Shown: piece after piece, positions 8,771-18,861 of the stretch
Position numbering within the stretch: the stretch's first letter is position 1
Layout: every line of letters starts with the position of its first letter
Source: JALOTE01 sp031422195
GTDB taxonomy: Bacteria > Pseudomonadota > Alphaproteobacteria > Rhizobiales > Rhizobiaceae
DNA length: 64,000 bases
NCBI GenBank assembly: GCA_031422195.1
Contig: JANOPZ010000077.1
Coordinates: 4,647-68,646 of the forward strand
Direction of reading: 5' to 3'
Position numbers and translations under genes: made by a program
Notes under the pieces: model-generated
What the model was told of the DNA's origin: nothing
Database searches by the model: none
What the model saw: only the letters and a program-made list of their open reading frames with translations

Positions 8771-10069
8771 ATGGTATTTGAGGGGTTTCCCGCTGGCACA
8801 GCTTTCGCGCTGAACCGTGTGCGTTTGCATCAATCATCGCTGGAAAACAGTGGACTGACGTTTGATGGCGACGGCTGGGCTTTGGCGGATGTTTCTGTTG
8901 ATTCCGGTAAAGTGAGCGCGATAGTGGCAGCCGGTGCGCCAATTGATAATGATATGGGCGGACGCATTGTTTTGCCGGCCTTCGTTGATTGCCATACGCA
9001 TTTGGACAAAGGCCATATTTGGCCGCGCAGCCCGAACCCCGATGGTTCATTTATGGGCGCGCTCAATCAAGTGGGTGCCGACCGCGCCGCAAATTGGTCA
9101 GCCGAAGACCTGGCACCGCGCATGGATTTTGCACTGCGCTGTGCTTACGCCTATGGCACCAAAGCCATCCGCACCCATCTGGATTGCGTCGCGCCGCAGG
9201 AAGATATTTCCTGGCCGGTTTTCACCGCAATGCGTGAAAAATGGAAAGGCAGGATTGAACTTCAAGCTGCCTGTTTGACCGGCATTGAACAAATCCGCGA
9301 TGAGGTTTGGTTTGCTTCGCTCGTGAAAAAAGTGGCTGCCGCGGACGGTGTGCTGGGCACGGTGACTTATATGGTTCCTGACCTTGAGAAGCTGCTCGAC
9401 AATATGTTTCGCGCGGCAATGGATCAGGGCCTCAACTTGGATTTTCATGCTGATGAAACTGATGAGTTGGATGCGGTTTCACTGCGTAAAATTGCTGAAG
9501 CAGCCGAGCGTCACAATTATCAAGGGCGCATTTTGATTGGCCATTGCTGCGCTTTATCGCGCCAATTAGATGATGAAGTGAAGCGCACTCTGGATGCCGT
9601 TGCCAAATGCAATATTTCAATTGTGTCACTGCCCATGTGCAACATGTATTTGCAAGATCGCCGCGCTGACAACACAACGCCGCGCTGGCGCGGGGTAACA
9701 CTGCTGCATGAAATGAAAGCCCGTGGGATCAATGTAGCAGTGGCGTCTGACAATACGCGCGACCCGTTTTACGCCTATGGTGACCTCGACATGATGGAAA
9801 CCTACCGCATGGCAACGCGAACGATACACTTTGACCACCCGGTGGCGGATTGGCCCAAAACTATTGGCGCAAACCCTGCAAAAGCCATGGGCATTAATGC
9901 TGGCACACTTAAAATTGGCGGCCCCGCTGACTTTGTTTTGTGCAAAGGCCGGTCTTGGACGGAGCTTTTGTCGCGGCCCGAAGCCTCGCGTATTGTTGTG
10001 CGGGATGGCAAAGCCATTTCCACGACACTCCCTGATTATTCCGAACTCGATCAATTGATGGTGCACTAA
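8771..10069 (+). CDS. Amidohydrolase, cytosine/creatinine deaminase-like
   Basis: The 432-residue enzyme belongs to the amidohydrolase superfamily near CodA. Visible metal ligands are HTHLDKGH (about residues 75-82), FHADETDELD with its His (about 225), the His in GHCC (about 258) and the Asp in VASDNTRDPFYAYGDLDM (about 320), the last close to the CodA signature around its catalytic Asp. CodA-type enzymes deaminate cytosine, creatinine or similar rings with release of ammonia. A GAGG is 9 bases before the ATG. It sits 30 bases after the importer permease and so probably acts on the imported compound. The substrate is inferred only to class level. Confidence 0.85.
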   Translation: MVFEGFPAGTAFALNRVRLHQSSLENSGLTFDGDGWALADVSVDSGKVSAIVAAGAPIDNDMGGRIVLPAFVDCHTHLDKGHIWPRSPNPDGSFMGALNQVGADRAANWSAEDLAPRMDFALRCAYAYGTKAIRTHLDCVAPQEDISWPVFTAMREKWKGRIELQAACLTGIEQIRDEVWFASLVKKVAAADGVLGTVTYMVPDLEKLLDNMFRAAMDQGLNLDFHADETDELDAVSLRKIAEAAERHNYQGRILIGHCCALSRQLDDEVKRTLDAVAKCNISIVSLPMCNMYLQDRRADNTTPRWRGVTLLHEMKARGINVAVASDNTRDPFYAYGDLDMMETYRMATRTIHFDHPVADWPKTIGANPAKAMGINAGTLKIGGPADFVLCKGRSWTELLSRPEASRIVVRDGKAISTTLPDYSELDQLMVH

Positions 10070-11470
10070 ATGAATTTGGCTGGTTTACGCGCAGAACTTT
10101 CCGGCATTGCAGTCGAAGACAATCCGCAAATCGTGCAACAAAAAAGCCGTGATTTTTATTGGTATTCGCCAGTCTTAAAGTCACGTCTTGATCATATTAC
10201 CGGTGATTTGGTTATTTCTCCAAAGACGGAAGCGGAGCTGATTCAGGTGCTGCGCGCGTGCTATAAACATGATGTTCCGGTTACACCGCGCGGCACTGGA
10301 ACCGGCAATTACGGGCAAGCGATGCCGCTGTCGGGCGGCGTCGTGCTGAGCCTCGTTGATATGAATGAGATCAGCCAAATTTTGCCGGGCCGGATTGTTT
10401 GTGGGCCGGGCTGTATTATTTCTGACATCGATAAAGCCACCCGCGCGCATTCCAATCAGGAAATGCGGATGCACCCGTCAACTTACCACACGGCCACCGT
10501 TGGCGGTTTTATTGCCGGTGGATCAGGCGGTATTGGCTCAACGCGTTGGGGTGGGCTTCGCGATTGGGGCAATGTTACGCGTTTGCGTGTTGTAACGATG
10601 GAAGCTGAACCGCGTGTCTTGGAACTCACCGGTGAGGATTTGCACAAAGCCATCCATGCCTATGGCACGAATGGGATCATCACCGAAATTGAAATGCCTC
10701 TGACAGCTGCTTACGAGTGGGTTGATGCAATAGTAGCGTTTGACAGCCTGCGCGAAGCAGCGGTTTACGCTAATGCGCTTGGCCGGTCCGACGGTATTTT
10801 GGTCAAGTTGAATTGCGTTGTGGCGGCCCCTGCGCCTTATGATTATTTCAAGCGTCACCAGAAATTTGTCACGGACAAAGACCATATCGTTGTGGTTATG
10901 GTTGCCGCGCAAAGTCATGACGCGTTTTTGACATTTACCCGGCGCAGCGGGGGCCGCGTTGTTTTTGATGCTGCAACAGCCAGCGACGAGGACAAAAAAG
11001 GCATACCGCCGGCGTTTGAATTGTCGTGGAACCATACGACATTACGGGCGCTGCGCGTTGACCCCGCAATTACCTATCTGCAGGTGCTCTACCCGTTTCC
11101 AACCCAAATCGAAACACTTTGTAAAATGGCAGAAATGTTCCCGGATGAGCTCATCACACATTTGGAATTTGTACGGTTTGATGGCGATATCACGTGCTTT
11201 GGTTTGCCGCTGATTAAGTTCACAACCGAAGAACGGCTTGATGAAATTATCGACCTTCACAATAAGCACGGTGCGCCGATTTTCAACCCGCACCGTTATA
11301 CGCTTGAAGAAGGCGGCATGAAACAAACGGATGAAATTCAGCTGGCATTCAAAAAAGAAGCTGACCCCAAAGGGCTTTTGAACCCCGGCAAGATGATAGC
11401 TTGGGATGACCCAACCTATGATTATTCAGGTGGGGTTTGGTTGTTCAATGGTTTGCAAAAGGCTTCATAG
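10070..11470 (+). CDS. FAD-linked oxidase (GlcD/PCMH-type)
   Basis: The 466-residue protein has a PCMH-type FAD domain with the pyrophosphate loop PRGTGTGNYGQAMPLSGGVVLSL (about residues 75-97) and a second glycine-rich stretch GGFIAGGSGGIGSTRWGGLRDWG, followed by a substrate-binding cap. The C-terminus has the usual KKEADPKGLLNPGKMI. Relatives oxidise 2-hydroxy acids or other small alcohols. Its ATG directly follows the TAA of the amidohydrolase gene, so the two are cotranscribed and probably serve one pathway. No Cys-rich partner subunit is present here. Confidence 0.88.
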   Translation: MNLAGLRAELSGIAVEDNPQIVQQKSRDFYWYSPVLKSRLDHITGDLVISPKTEAELIQVLRACYKHDVPVTPRGTGTGNYGQAMPLSGGVVLSLVDMNEISQILPGRIVCGPGCIISDIDKATRAHSNQEMRMHPSTYHTATVGGFIAGGSGGIGSTRWGGLRDWGNVTRLRVVTMEAEPRVLELTGEDLHKAIHAYGTNGIITEIEMPLTAAYEWVDAIVAFDSLREAAVYANALGRSDGILVKLNCVVAAPAPYDYFKRHQKFVTDKDHIVVVMVAAQSHDAFLTFTRRSGGRVVFDAATASDEDKKGIPPAFELSWNHTTLRALRVDPAITYLQVLYPFPTQIETLCKMAEMFPDELITHLEFVRFDGDITCFGLPLIKFTTEERLDEIIDLHNKHGAPIFNPHRYTLEEGGMKQTDEIQLAFKKEADPKGLLNPGKMIAWDDPTYDYSGGVWLFNGLQKAS

Positions 11471-11485
11471 CCAAAAGGTTTGATC

Positions 11486-12067
11486 ATGCGTGTGCTTGTT
11501 CTCCATGCCCATCCGGTGGCCGAAAGCTATAATGGCGCTTTGTTCCGCCACATTTGTGAAAACCTGACCAAGGCCGGGCATCAGGTCGATGCTTGCGATC
11601 TTTATGCTGAAGGCTTTGACCCTGTACTGACGCAGCAAGAACGATTGGATTACCACGATCTAGTCAAAAACATTATGCCAGTTGCAGGCCATGTAGACCG
11701 CGTGATGAAAGCGGATGCTTTGGTGCTTTGTTATCCAGTTTGGAATTTCGGGATGCCTGCCATCATGAAAGGCTATCTGGACCGCGTGTTTTTACCCGGC
11801 ATTTCATTCAAATTGGAAGCGGGTAAAGTGAAGCCAAATTTGCAACACATCAAAAAAGTGGCCGTTGTGACCAGTTATGGCGCAACGCCGCTCCGGGCAT
11901 TTCTTGCGGGCAACCCGCCAAAACGTTTTGCGATGCGCACTTTGCGCTATTTATGCAAGCCCGGGGCAAGTTTTTCATATCAGGCACTTTACGACATGAA
12001 CCGCGTCAGCCTAGAGAAGCGCAACCAATTCCTATCCCGGGTTGGAGATTTGATGGCTCGATTTTAA
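11486..12067 (+). CDS. NAD(P)H-dependent flavodoxin-fold oxidoreductase (copy 1)
   Basis: Starting at ATG 11486, with AAAAGG 7 bases before it, gives 193 residues; a TTG six bases upstream is less likely. The protein opens VLVLHAHPVAESYNGALF, the phosphate-binding loop of the KefF/MdaB/NQO family, and contains CYPVWNFGMPAIMKGYLDRVFLPGISF, the FMN/quinone-site signature. Such enzymes carry out two-electron reduction of quinones or nitro/azo compounds. It lies 15 bases after the FAD oxidase and is a diverged paralogue of the next gene. Confidence 0.88.
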   Translation: MRVLVLHAHPVAESYNGALFRHICENLTKAGHQVDACDLYAEGFDPVLTQQERLDYHDLVKNIMPVAGHVDRVMKADALVLCYPVWNFGMPAIMKGYLDRVFLPGISFKLEAGKVKPNLQHIKKVAVVTSYGATPLRAFLAGNPPKRFAMRTLRYLCKPGASFSYQALYDMNRVSLEKRNQFLSRVGDLMARF

Positions 12068-12104
12068 TCAATTCGGGTGCGTCACCAAGTATGGTATTTC
12101 TGGC

Positions 12105-12695
12105 ATGAAAGTCTTGGTTGTTTATTGCCATCCGGTTCCTGAAAGCTTTTGCGCTTCGGTTAAATCCACCACTGTTGAAGCATTGCGAAAAGCAGGTCAC
12201 GAGGTTGATTTGCTTGATCTTTACGAGGAAGATTTCAATCCGGTGATGCCGGTGGAAGAGCGCCGTATTTACAACTCCATGACCAGTGGCGAGCAATGCG
12301 CTTACCCCGAACATGTTGCGCGATTAATGTCCGCTGAGGGCATTATATTTGTTTATCCGACATGGTGGTACGGCATGCCAGCGATGCTCAAAGGCTGGCT
12401 TGATCGCGTGTGGATACCGGGCGTAGCTTTTAACATCTCGGCCGAAGGCGGGGTTATTACTTCAAATCTCCGCCACATTAAACGCCTGGGCGTGATAACG
12501 ATGTGCGGCGCGCCGATGTGGTGGAGCTATGTTGTCGGCCACCCTGGTAAGCGCACCATCTTGCGTGGCGTGCGCCAGTTGATCAACCTCAAAGCCAAGT
12601 CGTTCTTTCTGGCGCATTATCTGATGGATGTTTCCACAGAACAAAGCCGCGCAGATTATTTGGGCAAAGTGCAGGCTAAAGTGGCAAAGTTTTAG
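12105..12695 (+). CDS. NAD(P)H-dependent flavodoxin-fold oxidoreductase (copy 2)
   Basis: This 196-residue protein shares the layout of the preceding gene: VLVVYCHPVPESFCASV at the N-terminus and VYPTWWYGMPAMLKGWLDRVWIPGVAF in the middle. The two are clearly homologous but well diverged, so the duplication is not recent. It is the last gene of the plus-strand run starting at the importer, and its stop is only 7 bases from the stop of the convergent oxoprolinase gene. Its electron acceptor is unknown. Confidence 0.88.
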   Translation: MKVLVVYCHPVPESFCASVKSTTVEALRKAGHEVDLLDLYEEDFNPVMPVEERRIYNSMTSGEQCAYPEHVARLMSAEGIIFVYPTWWYGMPAMLKGWLDRVWIPGVAFNISAEGGVITSNLRHIKRLGVITMCGAPMWWSYVVGHPGKRTILRGVRQLINLKAKSFFLAHYLMDVSTEQSRADYLGKVQAKVAKF

Positions 12696-12702
12696 ACCCG
12701 GG

Positions 12703-15700
12703 TCAGTTCGCCAAATACCCACCCGGCGTCGGTGTTGTAACAATTACCGTTTCACCGGCCTTCACAAGCGTTTGGTCCACATGGCCAAGCAATTCAAGTG
12801 TGCCATCCAATCGCCTCACCTCGGTTTTACCCATTTCACCATCGCCGCCGCCGCCTAAACCTTTTGGCGGGCGTTTGCGGTGTGAGGCCAATATGGCGCA
12901 ATCCATATCCTCTAGAAATGTCATGGCGCGCAGCGTGCCGTCACCGCCTGGATACTGGCCTTTGCCGCCTGAACTTGTCCGGATTGAAAACTCTTCAATG
13001 CGAATTGGGAAGCGCAGTTCGACAATTTCAGGGTCAGTTAGCCTTGTGTTTGTCATATGGGTATGGACGCCGTGTGCTCCTGCAAAGCCGCGACCGGAGT
13101 TCATCACGCCAGCTGGTGCGCCGGAGCAAATCGTCTCATAGTTTTGATATTTTGCATTGCCATAAGTGAGGTTGTTCATTGTGCCTTGCGCGTTGGATAA
13201 CGCACCAAGAGCTTCCAGCAAACAATTGGTCACATGTTGGCTGGTTTCTACGTTACCTGCCACGACAGCTGCCGGGTAGGCGGGTTTCAGCATGCAACCT
13301 TCAGGTATGATGATGTTGATAGGTTTCAAACAACCGGCATTCATTGGGATTGGGCTTTCAACCATCAGTCTAAATACATAAAGCACAGCCGCGCGGGTTA
13401 CGGGTTCTGGCGCGTTGAAATTATTGGCCATCACCGGCGATGTGCCGGTGAAATCAACCGTGGCTTCACGTGCTGCTTTATCAACAGTAATCTTGAGCCT
13501 GATCACTTGGCCAGTGTCAGTCTCATAATCGCAGGCGCAATCTTTCAGCGTATCAATGACACGGCGCACGCTTTCTTCGGCGTTGTCTTGCACATGGTTC
13601 ATATAGGCTTGAACAACGGGCAACGAAAAATGCTCAACCATTTTGCGCAGCTCGTGAACACCCTTTTCATTGGCGGCAACCTGCGCACGCAAATCAGCGA
13701 TGTTCTGCGCAGAGTTTCGCACCGGCCAAGGGTGGTTGGTCAGGACGTCTAGCAAGGCTTCTTCGCGGAATTCACCGTCTTCAACGAGGTGGAAATTATC
13801 GATGAGGATGCCTTCTTCATCCACAGTGGTGGCGCGCGGTGTCATCGATCCAGGCGCTTTTCCGCCGACATCAGCGTGATGCCCGCGTGAGGCAACGTAG
13901 AACAGGATTGCGCTGCCGTTATCGTTAAATACCGGCGTCACCGCCGTAATATCCGGCAAATGTGTGCCGCCATTATAGGGCGCGTTCAAACAAAACACGT
14001 CGCCCGGTTTCATGTTAGGGTTGAGCCGGATGATGGTTTCAACGGAGCGATCCATTGAACCTAAATGCACCGGCATATGTGGGGCGTTGGCTACCAATTG
14101 CCCGCCAGCATCAAACACGGCACAGGAAAAATCGAGCCGTTCTTTAACGTTGACCGAATGCGCGGTGTTTTGCAGCGTTACGCCCATTTGCTCGGCAATC
14201 GACATGAATAAATTGTTGAATACCTCAAGTAAAATCGGGTCAGCATCTGTGCCGAGCGCCTTGTGGCGGGCTTTGACTTCAACACGTTTGATCAGCACAT
14301 GGTTGCGATTGGTAATTTCTGCGCGCCAGCCGGGTTCAATGACAATAGTTTGGTTGGGCTCAATCAACAGCGCCGGGCCGTTCATAATTGCGCCGGGGGT
14401 TATATTTTCACGGTGGTAAACAGCGGCGTCATGCCAGCTACTTTCGGTGAACATGGCACGGGTTTCTGCTGGTTTTGCGTTGTGCAGAACTGTTTGAAAA
14501 TTTGGCTCAAGCGCACCGGGATCCCGGTTATCCATCGCTTCAACAGAAAGCGATTCGATGATGATTTCTTTGTTTTGATAAATGAAACCAAACTGGCTTT
14601 TATGCGCAGCTTCAAACTCAGCTATGGCTGCAGCAACATCGAAGCCAGAAAAATTGACCGGCAGCGTGGTATCAGTTCCAGCATAGCGGATTTGCAAAAC
14701 CGGACGCCACATAATGTCTGCTTCAAGAATGCCTTGGCTTTGAAGCTCGACAAAAACGGCCTGCATCAAGCGGTTTGTTGTCGTGCGCAATTGCGGCAAA
14801 GTATCTTCGTTGAGCGGCTTCAAAATTGCTTGTTGGCGCGATGCAAATACCGCGGCAAGGCCAATGCCGTATGCCGATAAAAGCCCGGAATAGGGGTGGA
14901 TTAAGACAGCAGTCATTCCCAATGAATCCGCCACTTTACATGCGTGCTGGCCGCCTGCGCCGCCAAAGCAATTCAAAACATATTCGGTAACATCATAGCC
15001 ACGCTGCACCGAAATTTTCTTGATAGCGTTGGCCATGTTTTCAACCGCAATGGTAATGAACCCTTCGGCCACTTCTTCCGGTGTTTTGCCGTCAGCGATT
15101 TCTGCGCTCAATGCCGCAAATTTTTGATGCACAATTTCGCTATTTAGGGGTTCGTTTTGGGCAGGGCCAAAAATTGCCGGGAAATATTCAGGGCGGAGTT
15201 TGCCGACCATGACATTTGCATCGGTCACGGCCAGCGGCCCGCCACGGCGATAGCAAGCCGGGCCGGGATTTGCACCGGCAGAATGCGGACCTGCACGGAA
15301 TCGCCCTTGATCAAAGGTGAGAATTGATCCGCCACCTGCAGCAACCGTATGGATGCGCATCATGGGTGCGCGGATGCGAACGCCAGCAACCTCAGTGTCA
15401 AATGCGCGCTCATAATCGCCATCTGAATGGGCAACGTCGGTTGACGTGCCGCCCATATCAAAGCCGATCACTTTTTCAAAACCTGCCGCGCGCGCGGTTT
15501 CCACCATACCGACCACGCCGCCTGCCGGGCCTGAAAGAATGGCGTCTTTGCCTTGGAACAGATTGGCGTCGGTGAGCCCGCCGGACGACATCATGAACTG
15601 TAAGCGGGGGCCTTTGTTGTTATCGGCAATTCCCAACTCACCGGCAACCTGATCAACATAACGCCGCAAAATTGGTGACAAATAAGCGTCAACAACCGTG

Positions 15701-16326
15701 GTGTCGCCGCGCCCGACCAGCTTGACCAAAGGCGAAACATGGGATGACACAGACACCTGCTTAAAGCCCAAACGATAAGCGGCATTGGCGGCGTTTTCTT
15801 CATGTTTGGCATAGTTCCACGAGTGCATAAACACGATAGCTACAGCATCAAAACCGTCTGCTTTTGCAACTGCAAGCCCGGCTTCGATCTCTTCAAGATC
15901 TGGCATGACCAGAGTATCGCCTTGTGCTGTGACACGTTCGTTAATTTCAATCACGCGGCTGTAAAGCTGTGCGGGCTTGATGATTTCCTTGGCAAAAATA
16001 TCAGCGCGGGCTTGGTAAGCAATGCGCAAGGCATCGCGAAATCCCTTGGTGATCAGCAATAATGTGCGGTCGCCTTTGCGCTCCAACAACGCATTGGTGG
16101 CCACCGTTGTGCCCATACGGACATCGCCGATCAGATGTGACGGCAAAGCATCATTGGTTTTCAGGCCCAAAAAGTGCCGGATACCTGCCACTGCGGCATC
16201 GCGATATGCTTCCGGGTTTTCAGACAACAGTTTATAGGCCGCCAGCGTGCCATCCGGTTTTCTGGCGATAATATCGGTGAAGGTGCCGCCACGGTCGATG
16301 AAAAAATCCCATTTGCCGGTTTGCAT
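12703..16326 (-). CDS. 5-oxoprolinase / hydantoinase A-B fusion (ATP-dependent)
   Basis: At 1207 residues this is a fused HyuA-HyuB protein. The N-terminal half has the ATP-binding [19 protein letters not shown] (about residues 8-26) and [15 protein letters not shown] (about 293-307); the HyuB half begins near residue 690 with a [22 protein letters not shown] region. The opening, including [19 protein letters not shown], is closer to eukaryotic-type 5-oxoprolinase than to two-subunit N-methylhydantoinases, so cleavage of 5-oxoproline to glutamate is the default call. Given the creatininase- and deaminase-like neighbours, a hydantoin substrate is an alternative. GGAGTG precedes the ATG. Confidence 0.9.
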   Translation of the reverse strand: MQTGKWDFFIDRGGTFTDIIARKPDGTLAAYKLLSENPEAYRDAAVAGIRHFLGLKTNDALPSHLIGDVRMGTTVATNALLERKGDRTLLLITKGFRDALRIAYQARADIFAKEIIKPAQLYSRVIEINERVTAQGDTLVMPDLEEIEAGLAVAKADGFDAVAIVFMHSWNYAKHEENAANAAYRLGFKQVSVSSHVSPLVKLVGRGDTTVVDAYLSPILRRYVDQVAGELGIADNNKGPRLQFMMSSGGLTDANLFQGKDAILSGPAGGVVGMVETARAAGFEKVIGFDMGGTSTDVAHSDGDYERAFDTEVAGVRIRAPMMRIHTVAAGGGSILTFDQGRFRAGPHSAGANPGPACYRRGGPLAVTDANVMVGKLRPEYFPAIFGPAQNEPLNSEIVHQKFAALSAEIADGKTPEEVAEGFITIAVENMANAIKKISVQRGYDVTEYVLNCFGGAGGQHACKVADSLGMTAVLIHPYSGLLSAYGIGLAAVFASRQQAILKPLNEDTLPQLRTTTNRLMQAVFVELQSQGILEADIMWRPVLQIRYAGTDTTLPVNFSGFDVAAAIAEFEAAHKSQFGFIYQNKEIIIESLSVEAMDNRDPGALEPNFQTVLHNAKPAETRAMFTESSWHDAAVYHRENITPGAIMNGPALLIEPNQTIVIEPGWRAEITNRNHVLIKRVEVKARHKALGTDADPILLEVFNNLFMSIAEQMGVTLQNTAHSVNVKERLDFSCAVFDAGGQLVANAPHMPVHLGSMDRSVETIIRLNPNMKPGDVFCLNAPYNGGTHLPDITAVTPVFNDNGSAILFYVASRGHHADVGGKAPGSMTPRATTVDEEGILIDNFHLVEDGEFREEALLDVLTNHPWPVRNSAQNIADLRAQVAANEKGVHELRKMVEHFSLPVVQAYMNHVQDNAEESVRRVIDTLKDCACDYETDTGQVIRLKITVDKAAREATVDFTGTSPVMANNFNAPEPVTRAAVLYVFRLMVESPIPMNAGCLKPINIIIPEGCMLKPAYPAAVVAGNVETSQHVTNCLLEALGALSNAQGTMNNLTYGNAKYQNYETICSGAPAGVMNSGRGFAGAHGVHTHMTNTRLTDPEIVELRFPIRIEEFSIRTSSGGKGQYPGGDGTLRAMTFLEDMDCAILASHRKRPPKGLGGGGDGEMGKTEVRRLDGTLELLGHVDQTLVKAGETVIVTTPTPGGYLAN

Positions 16327-16339
16327 ATTTCACTCCACA

Positions 16340-17236
16340 TCAATTGGCTTTGGCAGCAATTCTCGCGCGGCTACCAACCAAAACCACAAAGCTGACTGCG
16401 AGCGCAAAAACAAGGGTTTGCACAGTGATTTTCTCGTTGAGCAACCACGCTGACAGAGCTAATGTCACGAAAGTTTGTAAGAGTTGAACCTGCCCGACGC
16501 GCGCTATGCCGCCCATCGCAAGACCGGCGTTCCACGCAAAAAACCCGATGTATTGCGAGAACAGCCCCAGGAAAATCACATACAGCCATGGTGTGAACTC
16601 GTTTGGTGCTGTAGCGGGATTATAGGTGAGATAAGTTGCCACAAACGAAATTGGCGCAGTCATCACTAATGCCCAGGAAATTGTTTCCCAAGCGGGCATA
16701 ACTTTGGCCAATCGCCCGAAAATCACATAGCCAAAACTGGCGGAAAGCGCAGCTGCCAGCAACCAAAGGTCACCAGTTTCAATATGCTTGGCGCTGTCTC
16801 GCAGCGAAAATGCAATCACCAAAGCCGCACCGATAACAGCGCATATCCAGAATAGTTTCGGAGGGCGTTCACCGGCTAAAATTGTTGCAAAAACCGCAGT
16901 CATCAGAGGCAGCACGCCCAGCACAACGCCGCCATGTGCGGAAGGAACAGTTTTGAGCGCGGTCGCCATGAGCAGCGGAAACCCAAAGACCGTTGCTAGC
17001 CCACCTGCCAAAATAGCCATCCAATGGGCTTTTGGAAATTTGCGGCCAAGTGCAAGCAACAGGCAAATTGCGGCAATTTGCGCCACGGCGCCTCGCGCAA
17101 ACGTTATGAAAGCGGGGGTAAAATCTTGTAGTGCTAAGGCTGTAACGGGCAAAGTGGAGCCAAAAATAATAACGCCTATCAGGCCCAAGCCGTAGCCAAG
17201 GGCAGGGGAATTTTGATTGTTTTGTTGGGCCGACAT
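16340..17236 (-). CDS. DMT/EamA-family transporter
   Basis: I take the ATG at 17236 (MSAQQNNQNSPALGYG), giving 298 residues, because the 18-residue upstream extension lacks a good start context. About ten membrane helices are visible, in two EamA repeats, with GVIIFGSTLPVTALALQDFTPAFITFARG in the first. It lies 13 bases upstream of the oxoprolinase gene on the same strand, so the two are likely cotranscribed and the transporter may move the substrate or product of that enzyme. Function beyond the family is not known. Confidence 0.88.
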   Translation of the reverse strand: MSAQQNNQNSPALGYGLGLIGVIIFGSTLPVTALALQDFTPAFITFARGAVAQIAAICLLLALGRKFPKAHWMAILAGGLATVFGFPLLMATALKTVPSAHGGVVLGVLPLMTAVFATILAGERPPKLFWICAVIGAALVIAFSLRDSAKHIETGDLWLLAAALSASFGYVIFGRLAKVMPAWETISWALVMTAPISFVATYLTYNPATAPNEFTPWLYVIFLGLFSQYIGFFAWNAGLAMGGIARVGQVQLLQTFVTLALSAWLLNEKITVQTLVFALAVSFVVLVGSRARIAAKAN

Positions 17237-17365
17237 TAAGAAAATACCAAAAACAAGTGACCAATCAGTCTTTAGCTGGTGCAATATCAAGTCGAGCAGG
17301 TTTTCTTGGCACTGCTACAACTTTTTCTGCGCCAAAATTAAACCGGAATATGATATCGCTCTCAA

Positions 17366-18076
17366 ATGTCGATTTGGTCCCGCTTTACAGAATTGCTGTC
17401 GTCCACTGCATCAAACGCTTTTTCCAGCGTGGTTGAGGCTGTGCGAACAGCTTTTGAAGGCGACCCTGCCACACGACGGCGGGTAGCGTTTTCAATTGCG
17501 ATGATTGCGCTTTCAGCCAAAATGGCCAAGGCCGATGGCGTGGTGACGTTGCCAGAAGTGGCTGCCTTTTATCAGATTTTTCAAGTGCCGGAAAACGACC
17601 GCTCAAATGTTTCACGGCTTTATAATTTGGCGCAGCAGGATGTTGCCGGTTATCAAGCCTATGCCAAGCAAATGGCTAATCTCTGTGGTGGTTCCGAAAA
17701 AGATTGCCCAGTGCTGGAAGACATTCTTGACGGCCTGTTTCACATCGCCAAAGCCGACGGTTTGGTGCATGAGCAGGAGTTTGGCTTTCTTGAAGATGTT
17801 GCTGGAATTTTTGGTATTACGCAAAGCCATTATGAATCGATCCTTGCCCGCCATGTCGAAATGTCTAAACGCAACCCTTATGCAGTGCTTGGTATCGACC
17901 GCTCAATGCCGTTTGCCGAAGCGCGCAAAGCTTGGCTAAAACTCGTTCGTGAAAACCACCCTGATTTAATGGCTGCACGAGGATTGCCTGACGAATTTAT
18001 CGCGATTGCGACAGCGCGTCTTGCCGCCATCAATGCCGCTTATGATCAGATTGAGAGCGAGAAAAAAGCGGCATGA
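17366..18076 (+). CDS. DjlA-like protein: TerB domain plus C-terminal J domain
   Basis: The 236-residue protein has a helical TerB-like domain (about residues 40-160), with acidic metal-site-like stretches AKMAKADGVVTLPEVAAF and HIAKADGLVHEQEFGFL, followed by a J domain from NPYAVLGIDRSM. The J-domain HPD tripeptide is intact (RENHPDLM, about residue 200), so it should stimulate a DnaK ATPase. Unlike E. coli DjlA there is no clear N-terminal membrane helix. It starts a tight plus-strand operon and overlaps the next gene by four bases. Confidence 0.88.
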   Translation: MSIWSRFTELLSSTASNAFSSVVEAVRTAFEGDPATRRRVAFSIAMIALSAKMAKADGVVTLPEVAAFYQIFQVPENDRSNVSRLYNLAQQDVAGYQAYAKQMANLCGGSEKDCPVLEDILDGLFHIAKADGLVHEQEFGFLEDVAGIFGITQSHYESILARHVEMSKRNPYAVLGIDRSMPFAEARKAWLKLVRENHPDLMAARGLPDEFIAIATARLAAINAAYDQIESEKKAA

Positions 18077-18861
18077 GCAAACTATTGGTGCCGGACCAGG
18101 CGGGGGCAAAGGTGCGGCCTTCGCCCAATTTTGGGGCGCGTCATAATGGCATCATACCGGATGCAATCATTTTGCATTATACCGGTATGGCGTCTGGAGC
18201 GCTTGCGGAAGACCGGCTTTGCAATGTGGAGGCGGAAGTCTCAGCGCATTATCTTGTGCATGAAGATGGGCGTATTGTGCAAATGGTGCCGGAAGCGGCG
18301 CGGGCTTGGCATGCCGGAGTCAGCTTTTGGGCTGGTGCAACCGACATGAACTCATGTTCAATTGGCATCGAAATTGCCAATGCAGGGCACCTTGATGCCG
18401 ATCCGTCGCAACCTGCGCCAGCATTTGAGCCCCGCCAGCTTGCGGCTGTCATTGCACTTTGCCAAGGCATTGTAGAACGTTGGAACGTTAAGCCTGAGCG
18501 GGTATTGGCCCATTCAGATGTTTCGATTGGGCGCAAGATTGATCCCGGGGAAATGTTTCCATGGGGTGATATGCACCAAGCAAACCTTGGGCACTATGTG
18601 CTACCTTCACCCATTCGTGGCGGCCGGTTTTTTGCGCGCGGCGATAGCGGCCAGCCGGTTGAGGCATTGCAATCCATGCTGGCGGTTTATGGTTATAAAA
18701 TCGGGATTAACGGTTATTATGACGAAGCAACGGAAAAAGCCGTCAATGCGTTTCAGCGGCATTTTCGGCCCGAACGCATTGATGGAGTTGCAGATGCATC
18801 GACGATAGAAACGTTGCACCGCTTGCTTAAAGGTTTGCCACGACACGAGGCCATCGCATGA
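18073..18861 (+). CDS. N-acetylmuramoyl-L-alanine amidase, AmpD/AmiD type
   Basis: The 262-residue protein has an Amidase_2 domain (about residues 15-165): zinc ligands are His in ILHYTGM, His in VLAHSDV and Asp in GRKIDPG, with the catalytic-site Glu in SIGIEIANAG. A PG_binding_1 domain follows (about 185-255, GDSGQPVEALQSMLAVYGY). There is no signal peptide, so it should act in the cytoplasm on recycled muropeptides, as AmpD does, although the added wall-binding domain is more typical of AmiD. It is coupled by ATGA overlaps on both sides. Confidence 0.92.
   Translation: MSKLLVPDQAGAKVRPSPNFGARHNGIIPDAIILHYTGMASGALAEDRLCNVEAEVSAHYLVHEDGRIVQMVPEAARAWHAGVSFWAGATDMNSCSIGIEIANAGHLDADPSQPAPAFEPRQLAAVIALCQGIVERWNVKPERVLAHSDVSIGRKIDPGEMFPWGDMHQANLGHYVLPSPIRGGRFFARGDSGQPVEALQSMLAVYGYKIGINGYYDEATEKAVNAFQRHFRPERIDGVADASTIETLHRLLKGLPRHEAIA

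Noticed and set aside
12105..12695. Recent tandem duplication of the two reductase genes
   Set aside because: The proteins share motifs but differ throughout, so the duplication is old.
13234..14880. Two long plus-strand open frames (172 and 205 residues) inside the oxoprolinase gene
   Set aside because: They are antisense to a conserved 1207-residue protein and show no domain pattern.
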